Shown here: piece after piece, positions 18,153-26,045 of the stretch
Position numbering within the stretch: position 1 is the stretch's first letter
Layout of the letters: every line of letters starts with the position of its first letter
Source of the DNA: Betaproteobacteria bacterium
GTDB lineage: Bacteria > Pseudomonadota > Gammaproteobacteria > Burkholderiales > SG8-41
Direction: 5' to 3'
Assembly: GCA_029863175.1 (NCBI GenBank)
Contig: JAOTVX010000026.1
Coordinates: forward strand, 1 to 50,257
Length of the DNA: 50,257 nt
Translations under genes and position numbers: made by a program
Notes under the pieces: model-generated
What the model was told of the DNA's origin: nothing
The model's input: the letters and a program-made list of their open reading frames with translations, nothing else
Databases searched by the model: none

Positions 18153-19363
18153 TGACGACAGATGTTGCCGCGTCGTCAGGACTCTGCGGCATCGACAGCG
18201 TCGAGATTGCCCGCATCGAGCGCCTGCTGCGCGAGACGCCCGCGGAGGATCTGCTCAAGCTTTTCTCTGCGCAGGAGTTGCGCGACAGCGGCGATGGGCC
18301 GGGACGCGCGGCGAGCCTCGCAGCCCGGTTCGCGGCGAAGGAAGCCTGTCTCAAGCTGTTCCCCCGCGAGACGGCGTTAAATACGATCGTCGCCGCCGAC
18401 TTCTCAGTCACACGTGACAGCTACGGTGCGCCGCGCGCCGTATGCACCCCTGCAGCCGCCGACGTGCTATGCCGGTATCAGGTCAAGCGGATCGCCCTGT
18501 CGCTTACGCACGATGTGACCACGGCCTCCGCGGTCGCGCTCGCCGAGCGGGCGGAGACCGAGGTGCCGCTCGTGGGAAAACTGGGCTTTTACCTGCTGCC
18601 GCTCCGGCGCCGGGTGATCCTCGACAACCTCCGGCGGGTCTACGGAAGCACGCTGCCTGAACGAAAAATCGTCCGGCTCGCTCAGGCCCATTACGCGCAC
18701 CTCGCACGCCTTGTGCGGGAGTTTCTGGTCTATCCGTGGCTCTCCGAGGCGCGGCGTCTGGCGCTCGTCACCGTCGAGAACCGTGCGGCGATCGAGGCTG
18801 CGCATGGGCAGGGCAAGGGGCTGCTCGTGCTCACCGGCCACTTCGGCAACTGGGAGGTGTCCACCATCGCTGGGATTCGCAGCGTTGCCGACGTGCGCTG
18901 CACTTTCTACTTCGTGCGGCGTCCACTGAAACCGCAGTGGTTCGAGAATTTCGTAACCCGCCGGTTCCGCCGTGCGGGGTTCGGCGTGCTGCCCAAGCGC
19001 GGCGCGCTCGATGCGATCCTCGACCGGCTCGAGGCGGGTGACGCAATCGTGTTTCCGTTCGATCAGCACGCGAGCGGAAGCGATGGGGTGCGGGTGGAAT
19101 TCTTCGGCCATCCGGCCGGCACCTTTCGCAGTCTCGCCATCCTCGCACTGGCGACCGGCGCGCCGGTCGTCCCAGCGGCAAGCTGGCGCGAACCGGACGG
19201 CCGACACGTGCTGCGCTTCGAGGAGGCGCTGCCGGTCATCGAGTGCGAGGACACGAACGAGGCGATCCGCCGCAACACGCGCGCCTACAACGCAGCGCTG
19301 GAACGCCTGATCCTCCGCCATCCCGAGCAGTGGTGGTGGATCCACCGCCGGTGGAAGGGTTGA
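18152..19363 (+). CDS. Fusion: AcpS phosphopantetheinyl transferase + LpxL-type acyltransferase
   Basis: 403 residues. Residues 10-130 form a holo-ACP synthase domain: GIDSVEIARIERLL with Asp15 and Glu18, FAAKEACLKLF with Glu64, and a late SLTHD. Residues about 135-403 form a lysophospholipid/LpxL-type acyltransferase with the HX4E catalytic motif HFGNWE (His230, Glu235), FPFDQHASG and the family's C-terminal WWWIHRRWKG. The frame is continuous with no internal start needed. The two activities would load the operon's ACP with its prosthetic group and move the finished acyl chain to an acceptor such as lipid A, probably at the inner face of the membrane. AcpS alone is about 125 residues and LpxL about 300, so the second domain is slightly short. 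Confidence 0.85.
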   Translation: MTTDVAASSGLCGIDSVEIARIERLLRETPAEDLLKLFSAQELRDSGDGPGRAASLAARFAAKEACLKLFPRETALNTIVAADFSVTRDSYGAPRAVCTPAAADVLCRYQVKRIALSLTHDVTTASAVALAERAETEVPLVGKLGFYLLPLRRRVILDNLRRVYGSTLPERKIVRLAQAHYAHLARLVREFLVYPWLSEARRLALVTVENRAAIEAAHGQGKGLLVLTGHFGNWEVSTIAGIRSVADVRCTFYFVRRPLKPQWFENFVTRRFRRAGFGVLPKRGALDAILDRLEAGDAIVFPFDQHASGSDGVRVEFFGHPAGTFRSLAILALATGAPVVPAASWREPDGRHVLRFEEALPVIECEDTNEAIRRNTRAYNAALERLILRHPEQWWWIHRRWKG

Positions 19364-19366
19364 TGC

Positions 19367-19638
19367 TTAGAGCCCGTAACATAATGAAACACACGCTGCG
19401 CTGTCACGGTTTTGGCGAAGTGGGGCAAAGCCGTTCGGTCCGGCCCCGCAACCTGTACGCGCCCCTTACGAAGCACCATGCCAAAACCGCGCCAGCCCTC
19501 AAGGGGTTACGGCCAGAACCGCCGCTAGCTTTGTCGCTCGGCTCGCCAATACAGGAAGTATTGGCTTCACCTCGCTTCGCGCTATCGACGATTCTAGCTC
19601 GTAACGCACGCGCGTTTCACTATGTTACGGGCTCTTAA
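19367..19638. mobile_element. MITE-like element with ~30-bp terminal inverted repeats
   Basis: The left end (19367-19400) begins TTAGAGCCCGTAACATAATG. The right end (19605-19638), read in reverse, begins TTAAGAGCCCGTAACATAGTG. The two ends agree at about 24 of 26 core bases. The 272-bp interior has no gene but holds nested hairpins, including GCCAATAC-aggaa-GTATTGGC around 19540 and GGTTTTGGC/GCCAAAACC. This architecture fits a non-autonomous miniature transposable element. It separates the lipid operon from ridA. A related end lies at 39325-39360. Confidence 0.65.
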
Positions 19639-19671
19639 CCCCATAACTTTTTCCACGAGGAGGAGTAGACG

Positions 19672-20052
19672 ATGGAGCGACGCGTGGTGCATACGGACAA
19701 AGTGCCGGCAGCGAGGGTCCCGCTTTCGCAGGCAATCAAGGTGGGCGACTGGGTCTTCACCTCGGGCCAGCTCGGCACCGACCCGAGGACCGGACGCCTT
19801 GCCGACGGCGGGATCGAAGTCGAGACGCGACGGGTGTGCGAGAATCTCAAGGCCGTGCTCGAGGCGGCCGGCTCCTCGCTCGCCGAGGTCGTGAAGGTTA
19901 CGATCTACATGGCCGATCTCGGGGAGCTCCTGGCGATGAACGAGGTCTTCAGCCAATACTTTCCGACTGACCCGCCGGCACGAACGACGTTCCAGGCTGC
20001 CGGGTTGGTGGCGGGAGCGCGCGTCGAGATCGAGGCCATCGCCACCGCGTAA
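19672..20052 (+). CDS. RidA family protein
   Basis: 126 residues, the normal RidA (YjgF/UK114) length. It shows the family signatures SQAIKVGDWVFTSGQLGTDP, NLKAVLEAAGSSLAEVVKVTIY, and PPARTTFQAAGLVAGARVEIEAIA. The Arg in PARTTF corresponds to the catalytic Arg of RidA enamine/imine deaminases, so deaminase activity is plausible. A strong GAGGAGGAG ribosome-binding site precedes the ATG. It is probably a monocistronic gene ending in a bidirectional terminator shared with the convergent CocE-type gene. Confidence 0.93.
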   Translation: MERRVVHTDKVPAARVPLSQAIKVGDWVFTSGQLGTDPRTGRLADGGIEVETRRVCENLKAVLEAAGSSLAEVVKVTIYMADLGELLAMNEVFSQYFPTDPPARTTFQAAGLVAGARVEIEAIATA

Positions 20053-20077
20053 CGGCCGCTTCAGATCGTGAGTAAGC

Positions 20078-20105
20078 GAGGAAAAGGTTCCTGACCCTTT
20101 TCCTC
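20078..20105. terminator. Bidirectional terminator hairpin
   Basis: A perfect 10-bp stem GAGGAAAAGG (20078-20087) / CCTTTTCCTC (20096-20105) with an 8-base loop. It sits between the convergent ridA and CocE-type genes. A-rich and T-rich bases are within the stem, but no long T tract follows. Confidence 0.65.
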
Positions 20106-20116
20106 CCTTCACCTCA

Positions 20117-21862
20117 TCACTTTTTCGGCGGAATGACGGGCAGCAGCACGTGCGCAGGCCGGTCCGGCCCCATGTGCAGCGTCACCTTTCCGCCGAAGAC
20201 GCCGGGCGGCCGGTCGGTGGGATCGTCATGGACGAACGGCCCGCAGCCGCGCATCGGGTTCTTCATGTTCGAGAGCGTCGCCGCCGCTCCCTCGTGCTCG
20301 TAGTCCCGCCCGAGTATCGTCAGCGCGACGCGGTAGCCGCGCGGCACCACGATGCAGGTGGGCCAGAATTCGATGTCGAGCTCGACCATCTCTCCCGGCT
20401 TAAGCGGCCTTTTCTCGTCATGGGTGTGATACGGACGGTATGGCAGCGACCGCTCCAGATCGAGCTTGCGGTGCGAGGCGCGCAGCCATCCCTGCCCGAT
20501 GGGCGTGTTCGGATCGAGCGCGCCCTGGAACAGCACTTCCTTGTCATCCGGCGCGAATACGCGCAGCACAACAAATAAATCCGCATCGCTGGTGGACGAT
20601 GAGATCCACAGCTTGAGCGCCGAGGGGCCGGTGATCTCGGTCTCCTCCTCCAGCGGCGGCGTGGAAAAAGTGACGCCCTTGCCCATCGCCTCATAAGCGA
20701 CGGTCTGAGTCGCCGCAACCGGCTTCGGCGACAACCGCATATCCTTTGGATCGAGGTAGAAACGCGTCCACTTCGTGCGGGCAAGCGGCCACTCGTTCTC
20801 GTGCCGCAGGACGTACTTCTCCCCGGGGTGGCGCACGTTCAACTGGACGCGCGGCTGCTTGTCCCAGCCGTTCTGAACCCCCTTGAGGAAATAATCGAAG
20901 AACCGCTTCTGCAGTTGAACGCCGTAGTCCGTGTAGAATGGCGCCCAGTGCGAGCCCCCGTGAACCTCGAGCCACTTGTGCGTCGAGGCGGCGCCCATGA
21001 AGCCTTCGGAGTTCCCGCGCATGTGCAGTCCCTGCCCGCCCCAGTTGGCCGAGGACAGCAGCGGCACGACGACCTTCGCCAGGTCTGCCGAGCGCTCGCG
21101 GTAGTACGGCCCGTCGAGCGGATGCGCGAGCACATCCGCCCACATGTCAGAACGGTTCCGCGCGAGCTCCTCGTCGGTCAGCGTCTCGGGGCCGCAGACG
21201 AGATCGCCCGTGATGCGGCTCTTCGGCCCGCGTTCGCCCACCCCGTGCTGCACCGTTTTCACCTGCATGTCCTGCCAGTGCTTGCGGAACGTGCAGACGA
21301 TGCCGCCATGGTGCGTCGAGTCGCGGAAGTTGTCTGCCCAGCCCTCCCACACGCAGATGGCCGCCAGGTGCGGCGGCTGCAGCGCCGCCGCGCGCCACTG
21401 ACTGCTGGCGTAGTAGGAAATTCCGTTGAGCCCCACCTTGCCGCTGCACCACGGCTGCGCCGCGGTCCATTCGATGCAGTTGTAGAAGTCGCGGTTCTCG
21501 CGCGTGTTGTTGTGATCGAGGAAGCCCGGCGAGCGCCCCGCGCCGCGCGAGTCCACGCGCACGCAGGCGTAGCCGTCGGGCACCCATTTCTCGGGATCGA
21601 CGACTTCCCAGTTCTGGTATTGGTTGGTCGTGCCGCGCACCGCGTCAGGGAAATCGCGCGACATGATCTCCCACGCGGTCTTGTAGCCGTCCTGGAACGC
21701 CAGCCCCTTGCCGTACGGCCCATAGCTCACCAGCGCCGGATACTTCCCGTCGGCCACCGGCCGGAAGACGTCCGCGCGCAGCACGACGCCGTCGTCCGTG
21801 GTGATTGGCACGTCCCAGTCGATGCGCATGCCGTCTTGGATCTCACTCTTGTATGGCTCCAT
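20117..21862 (-). CDS. CocE/NonD family alpha/beta hydrolase (X-Pro dipeptidyl-peptidase S15 type)
   Basis: 581 residues. The N-terminal S15 hydrolase domain has VVLRADVFRPVADGKYPALV, ACVRVDSRGAGRSPG and the nucleophile elbow GLNGISYYASSQW (Ser149). The C-terminal jelly-roll domain has TGPSALKLWISSSTSDADLF, LRASHRKLDLERSLPYRPYH and VVPRGYRVALTI. This two-domain plan is that of cocaine-esterase-like enzymes, which cleave esters or amides. There is no signal peptide, so it is cytoplasmic. A similar gene lies at 37387-39090, and both neighbour FrsA-like hydrolases. Confidence 0.92.
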   Translation of the reverse strand: MEPYKSEIQDGMRIDWDVPITTDDGVVLRADVFRPVADGKYPALVSYGPYGKGLAFQDGYKTAWEIMSRDFPDAVRGTTNQYQNWEVVDPEKWVPDGYACVRVDSRGAGRSPGFLDHNNTRENRDFYNCIEWTAAQPWCSGKVGLNGISYYASSQWRAAALQPPHLAAICVWEGWADNFRDSTHHGGIVCTFRKHWQDMQVKTVQHGVGERGPKSRITGDLVCGPETLTDEELARNRSDMWADVLAHPLDGPYYRERSADLAKVVVPLLSSANWGGQGLHMRGNSEGFMGAASTHKWLEVHGGSHWAPFYTDYGVQLQKRFFDYFLKGVQNGWDKQPRVQLNVRHPGEKYVLRHENEWPLARTKWTRFYLDPKDMRLSPKPVAATQTVAYEAMGKGVTFSTPPLEEETEITGPSALKLWISSSTSDADLFVVLRVFAPDDKEVLFQGALDPNTPIGQGWLRASHRKLDLERSLPYRPYHTHDEKRPLKPGEMVELDIEFWPTCIVVPRGYRVALTILGRDYEHEGAAATLSNMKNPMRGCGPFVHDDPTDRPPGVFGGKVTLHMGPDRPAHVLLPVIPPKK

Positions 21863-22019
21863 CGCTCCCCCTTAAGGCGCCGCCGCGCGAGTCAGCAGGA
21901 CCCGGTACACCTTGGACACGGATCGGCTCCTGCACGCTCGGAATAATAAATGATAGCGGAACTGCGCGGCGGCGCCTTGTGCGATAATTTCTCTTTTGCG
22001 GCATGACTGGATCGATGAC

Positions 22020-22415
22020 ATGGCACAGAAACCCGAAGACCGAACCGCCGACCCGAAGATGGACTCCGCGACGCTCTACCGCGAAGAGCTTTTCACCGAC
22101 CGCAAGGTGGGCACCATTCGCACGCTGACGCCCGTCAAGTCCGACGGCTCGAACGACACGAGCCGCCCGGTGATCTACGTGGGCGAGGCCCAGCTCCTCA
22201 CGAGCATGGGAGCGGTTCCCATCACGTTCGAGATCGAGGCAGGCTCGCTCGACGAGGCCGTGACGAAATTCGCCGAGTACGCCAAGGAAGCGGTGGAGCG
22301 AACGGTCAAGGACATTCAGGAACTGCGCCGACAGCAGGCTTCGTCCATCGTCCTCCCGCAAGGCGGCGTGGGCCCCGGCGGCCTTCCGGGCGGCGGCAAG
22401 CTCCAGATTCCCTAG
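22020..22415 (+). CDS. Conserved hypothetical cytoplasmic protein
   Basis: 131 residues from the ATG at 22020 (a TTG at 21996 would add 8). It is hydrophilic with no signal peptide or membrane segment. Readable parts are DSATLYREELFTDRKVGTIR, PVIYVGEAQLLTSMGAVPIT, and a helix with EAVTKFAEYAKEAVERTVKD, ending in a Gly/Pro-rich tail. I do not recognise the family. It is divergent from the CocE-type gene and ends in a strong hairpin. Codon bias and a clean terminator support a real gene. Confidence 0.75.
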   Translation: MAQKPEDRTADPKMDSATLYREELFTDRKVGTIRTLTPVKSDGSNDTSRPVIYVGEAQLLTSMGAVPITFEIEAGSLDEAVTKFAEYAKEAVERTVKDIQELRRQQASSIVLPQGGVGPGGLPGGGKLQIP

Positions 22416-22447
22416 GAATTTGTCGGCCTGCCGTCCGACAAATTCCT
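22414..22447 (+). terminator. Terminator-like hairpin at a stop codon
   Basis: A perfect 13-bp stem AGGAATTTGTCGG (22414-22426) / CCGACAAATTCCT (22435-22447) with an 8-base loop. The left arm overlaps the TAG stop of the hypothetical gene. There is no T tract beyond TAT. Confidence 0.65.
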
Positions 22448-22525
22448 TATGGCGTCCTCGAGTAAATCCAAAAACGGTTAATGCCAGTCGCTGCCTCACC
22501 GCGGTTCCTCAACGGGTATGGATCA

Positions 22526-23203
22526 ATGGTAAAGCTGAAGTGTTTCCCTGTTCATTTTTCCGCGTCGCTCATTCTTGTTGTGCTGCTCGCTGCATCGGCT
22601 GTCGCCCAGACCGTTAATCATCACCTGCACCCGTTCGGCGACGCGGAAAAATGGGCGGAAATTTTCGATGACCCGGGGCGCGACGAGTGGCAGAAGCCAG
22701 ACGAGGTCTTGCGCGCGCTGGCGCTGGCGCCGGATGCCAAGGTTGCCGATATCGGTGCCGGCACGGGCTACTTCGCCGTGCGGCTCGCGCGTGCCGTGCC
22801 GCAAGGCCACGTCTACGGCGTGGACGCCGAGCACGACATGGTGCGCTATCTCGGCGAGCGGGCGAGCCGCGAGAACCTTGGCAATCTCAGCGCCGTCCTC
22901 GCCAAACCGGACGATCCGGGCATTCCGGTTGCGGTTGATCTGGTCATCCTCGTGGATACCTACCACCACATCCCCGACCGCGAGCGCTATTTCCGGGCGT
23001 TGCAGAAATCGTTCAAGACTGGCGGCAGGCTTGCCATCATCGACTTCACATTGGAATCGCCCATCGGCCCCTCGGTCCGCTCCCGCATCCCCGTCAACCG
23101 GGTCAAGCAGGAACTTTCACGCGCGGGCTACCGGCTACTCAAGGAGCACAAATTTCTGCCCAACCAGTACTACCTGGTTTTCAGGCCTGAAACCTACCGC
23201 TGA
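22526..23203 (+). CDS. Class I SAM-dependent methyltransferase with N-terminal signal sequence
   Basis: 225 residues from the ATG at 22526. Residues 1-28 (MVKLKCFPVHF, then SASLILVVLLAASAVAQ) look like a signal peptide or anchor. The methyltransferase fold follows: motif I VADIGAGTGYFAVRLARAV, GHVYGVDAEHDMVRYL, VDLVILVDTYHHIPDRERYF (motif IV-like) and LAIIDFTLES. SAM is cytoplasmic, so an exported class I methyltransferase is odd. The signal may be an uncleaved anchor with the domain inside. Substrate is unknown. An upstream in-frame ATG at 22481 would bury the hydrophobic segment, so the shorter start is preferred. Confidence 0.85.
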   Translation: MVKLKCFPVHFSASLILVVLLAASAVAQTVNHHLHPFGDAEKWAEIFDDPGRDEWQKPDEVLRALALAPDAKVADIGAGTGYFAVRLARAVPQGHVYGVDAEHDMVRYLGERASRENLGNLSAVLAKPDDPGIPVAVDLVILVDTYHHIPDRERYFRALQKSFKTGGRLAIIDFTLESPIGPSVRSRIPVNRVKQELSRAGYRLLKEHKFLPNQYYLVFRPETYR

Positions 23204-23246
23204 CCGCGGAAAATGCGAAGCAGGGTGGGGTTGTTCGATTCACGAT

Positions 23247-24422
23247 TCACGACTCACGGCCTCCAAGCAGGGGCGTGAGCCAATCCCCGATGTAATCGAT
23301 CCCCACCTGCCGGTTGTCGACCTGGGCGTGGTAGGAGCCGCCCTCCTCCGCGCTGAAGATCTTGAGGTGCTTCAGCTTCGAGCCGACCGCCTCGTAGAGC
23401 TTCGGCGCATTCGCGACCGGGACGACGCGGTCCTCGCCCGCGTGCACGATGAGGAAGGGGCAGGCAATCCTGCCGGCGACGTCGACCAGGGAAAATTTCT
23501 TCGCCTTCTCGATCGCCGCGTCGCCGTCGTCGGCGCAGCCCATGATCCAGCGAAAGTGGAACGCCGACTGCGCCGTCGACTTCGGGTCGGCCTCCTGCTT
23601 GCGCTTAATCTCGGCCTGCCAGCCGGCAAGGTCCCAATGAAGTGCACTCATCGCCACGCCCGCGCAATAGCGTTTCTCGAAGGCGGCGATCCGCGCAGCG
23701 TAATAGCCGCCGAAGCTGTAGCCCATGACCACCACTTTCTTCGGGTCGACGTCCGGCCGCGCCGCGACGTAGTCAAAGGCCGCCGCGCCCGGCACCTCGT
23801 AGTCGTGCCGCGCGTAAAGGCCGCGCAATCTCAGCGATTCGCCCTGGCCCGGGCCGTCGATTGCGAGCGTATGCCAGCCGCGCTTCGCGAACTCCAGCCC
23901 GGCAAAGAGCACGCTCATCTCCTTGCAGTTATCCATGCCGTCGAACACCACGACCGTGGGCGCCCGGCCGGATACGCCCTCTGCTCTCATGAAGAGCGCG
24001 GGCAGCGTGGCGCCCTCGAACGGCACTTCCACCCGCTCGACATTCGGGTGGCGCCGCTCGATGCCCTTCGTCTGCAGCTCGATCGCCTTGCGGCCGATCT
24101 CGCGTTTTTGCTCGCCGGGGTGAACGAAGCGCTCGCCGGTGAAGTAGTACATCCCGGCACGCAGGTAATAATCGCCAGCAGTAATGTGGTGCCCTGCGAC
24201 TTCAGCCGCATCAGCCACCTTCTCCAGCCGAGCCCCCATTGCACACCACTCTTCCTGCCACGCCTCGGGCTCGGTCTGCCGCTGCCGCAACCGCTCGCAG
24301 ACCTGGTCGATCTCGCCCAGCGCCACCGCGCCATAGGGCACCATGCCCTTCGTAACCAGGCACGCATTCGACCAGACTATGTTGCCCGGGAAATGCTCGA
24401 TCCACGGTCCGCTCGCTGCCAT
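23247..24422 (-). CDS. FrsA/DPO-hydrolase-like alpha/beta hydrolase (paralogue 1)
   Basis: 391 residues. A helical N-terminal region (about 1-130, with HITAGDYYLRAGMYYF) precedes an alpha/beta-hydrolase core: VEVPFEGATLPALFM, TVVVFDGMDNCKEM, LAIDGPGQGES, and the nucleophile elbow VVMGYSFGGYYAAR (Ser236). A late VHAGEDRVVP carries the acid, with the His in the final 30 residues (SYHAQVDN). This plan is that of 2,6-dihydropseudooxynicotine hydrolase and FrsA relatives, which cleave C-C or ester bonds. The true substrate is unknown. Two paralogues lie at 26046-27209 and 35964-37193. Confidence 0.88.
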   Translation of the reverse strand: MAASGPWIEHFPGNIVWSNACLVTKGMVPYGAVALGEIDQVCERLRQRQTEPEAWQEEWCAMGARLEKVADAAEVAGHHITAGDYYLRAGMYYFTGERFVHPGEQKREIGRKAIELQTKGIERRHPNVERVEVPFEGATLPALFMRAEGVSGRAPTVVVFDGMDNCKEMSVLFAGLEFAKRGWHTLAIDGPGQGESLRLRGLYARHDYEVPGAAAFDYVAARPDVDPKKVVVMGYSFGGYYAARIAAFEKRYCAGVAMSALHWDLAGWQAEIKRKQEADPKSTAQSAFHFRWIMGCADDGDAAIEKAKKFSLVDVAGRIACPFLIVHAGEDRVVPVANAPKLYEAVGSKLKHLKIFSAEEGGSYHAQVDNRQVGIDYIGDWLTPLLGGRES

Positions 24423-24439
24423 TCACGCTCCTTCGACGA

Positions 24440-24601
24440 ATGGGTGATGGGTAATGGGATGAGACCGAAACAGTGATCAAAAGTGGTGATGAAAGATGGT
24501 GATGATTAGTGGTGATGGAAAAACTGTTCTGCCTGGCGCATCACTAGCTCTCATCACCAGTCCCCATCACCATTTTTCATCACCCGTTCTCATCACCAGG
24601 T
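24440..24601. repeat. Converging 13-bp-type repeat array R2
   Basis: Left-arm units are GGGTGATGG, AGTGGTGATGA, GATGGTGATGA and AGTGGTGATGG, the better ones spaced about 13 bp. A 25-bp central region follows, then right-arm units CTCATCACCAG, CCCATCACCAT, TTCATCACCCG and CTCATCACCAG. It fills the space between the start of the FrsA-like gene and the end of the amidase gene, both on the minus strand. Confidence 0.78.
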
Positions 24602-24618
24602 TTGCAGCGCGTTCCCGG

Positions 24619-25956
24619 TCACCGCGTCACCACTCCGCCGTCGCGCAGCCTGGAGCAAACCCACCGCGCCGCGGCGAAAAGTCGGCGGTCATCGCTCCAG
24701 CGGGCGATCAACTGCGCGCCTATTGGAAAGCCGTTGGGGCCCTTGAATACCGGCAGCGTCACGGACGGCACGTGGAGCGCGGTCCACATCATGTACACCC
24801 AGGGATGCGGTACCGGATCCCATCCCACCGGCGCCTCGCCCTGGGCCGCCGCGGCCAGCAGCACGTCGTGGCGCTCGAACAGCGGCGCGACCTGCCGCCG
24901 GCAGTACGCAACAAAATCGCGCATCTCGCAGTAGCGCTCGTAGGTGCACGCAAGCCCGTCCTTCAGCCGACCATTGCGGAACTTCTCGCTGATCAACTCG
25001 GATCGGTTCTCGATCTCCCACGTGAGATTGCGCGCCATCTCGAATCCGGAGATCCAGCGGTGTGCCGATTCAAGTTCCCGGAACTCGTCCGGCAGGCTTA
25101 TCTCCTCGACTTTCGCCCCGGCGCGAGCGAGCCGCTGCGCCGCCTCTTCGAGGCACTCGCGCGTGGCGGACTCGAGGAGATTCCAGAAGTAAGTGCGGCA
25201 GAAGCCGATGCGCGGCGCCGGCAGGCCGTCAGGAATGGGCTGCGGGTCAATCCCGAGCAGCACATCACGGTAGAGCGCAACGTCATCGATCGAGCGCGCG
25301 AGTATGCCCAGCGTGTCCAGCGATCCCGACGCTTCCATGACGCCCGTGGCGCGCAGGTCGCCCCAGGTCGGGCGATAACCCAATACGCCGCAAAACGACG
25401 CCGGGCGCGTCGTCGATCCCGTGGTCTGCGTGCCGATCGCAAGCGGCACCATGCAGTCCGCCACAGCGGCGCCCGAACCGCTCGAGGAACCGCCGGGCGT
25501 GCGCGTCGGGTCGAGCGGATTGCGCGTCTTACCAGGGGTGACGTTCGCGAACTCCGTGGTAACGGTCTTGCCCATCAACACGCCACCCGCCTTGCGCGTA
25601 AGTGCCACACAGGCTGCATCGCTAGTCGGCCGATGCCCTCGGTGGATGGGGGTACCGTACTCGGTCGGCATGTCGCAGGTGTCGATGATATCCTTCACGC
25701 CAAACGGCACGCCAGTGAGCGGACCGCTCCGGCCGCTGCGGTCGAGCGCGCGCGCTTGCGCAATCACTTGGTCGGGGTTCAGGTACTGCCATGCCTGCAC
25801 CACTGGCTCGCGCGCGGCGATATGGTCGAGACAGGCGCGTGCAACTGCTTCGCACGTCGCCTTTCCGGCGCGGATCGCCGCAGCGATCTCGCTGGCCGTC
25901 CATTCGTTCAACGCGGTTGCGCTTTGTAGCGCGGTCTTCGGCATGGGGCAGGTCAT
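24619..25956 (-). CDS. Amidase signature family enzyme
   Basis: 445 residues from the ATG at 25956. An upstream start at 26025 is in frame but adds an unlikely leader. Amidase-signature residues are visible: Lys in LTGVPFGVKDIIDT, the cis-Ser and nucleophile Ser in the GGSSSGSGAAVAD loop and GTQTTGSTTRPASFCG, where the last Ser is the nucleophile region. Enzymes of this Ser-cis-Ser-Lys family hydrolyse amides to acids and ammonia. No signal peptide is present, so it is cytoplasmic. It is divergent from a FrsA-like hydrolase gene (26046), with about 90 bp between the starts for both promoters. Confidence 0.92.
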   Translation of the reverse strand: MTCPMPKTALQSATALNEWTASEIAAAIRAGKATCEAVARACLDHIAAREPVVQAWQYLNPDQVIAQARALDRSGRSGPLTGVPFGVKDIIDTCDMPTEYGTPIHRGHRPTSDAACVALTRKAGGVLMGKTVTTEFANVTPGKTRNPLDPTRTPGGSSSGSGAAVADCMVPLAIGTQTTGSTTRPASFCGVLGYRPTWGDLRATGVMEASGSLDTLGILARSIDDVALYRDVLLGIDPQPIPDGLPAPRIGFCRTYFWNLLESATRECLEEAAQRLARAGAKVEEISLPDEFRELESAHRWISGFEMARNLTWEIENRSELISEKFRNGRLKDGLACTYERYCEMRDFVAYCRRQVAPLFERHDVLLAAAAQGEAPVGWDPVPHPWVYMMWTALHVPSVTLPVFKGPNGFPIGAQLIARWSDDRRLFAAARWVCSRLRDGGVVTR

Positions 25957-26045
25957 TTCGCGAGCAGCCCCTAGTATAAACGGCGCAGCGGTATTACAAC
26001 CCGCGGCCCCTGTTATATGATGCACAGAAACCCGGGGAAACAGCG

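Noticed and set aside
22575..24476. 633-codon plus-strand frame overlapping the methyltransferase and the FrsA-like gene
   Set aside because: It crosses two well-supported genes in a different frame or strand and shows no domain.
24496..25929. 477-codon plus-strand frame opposite the amidase
   Set aside because: The amidase signature is clear on the minus strand, while this frame is Arg-rich low-complexity sequence.
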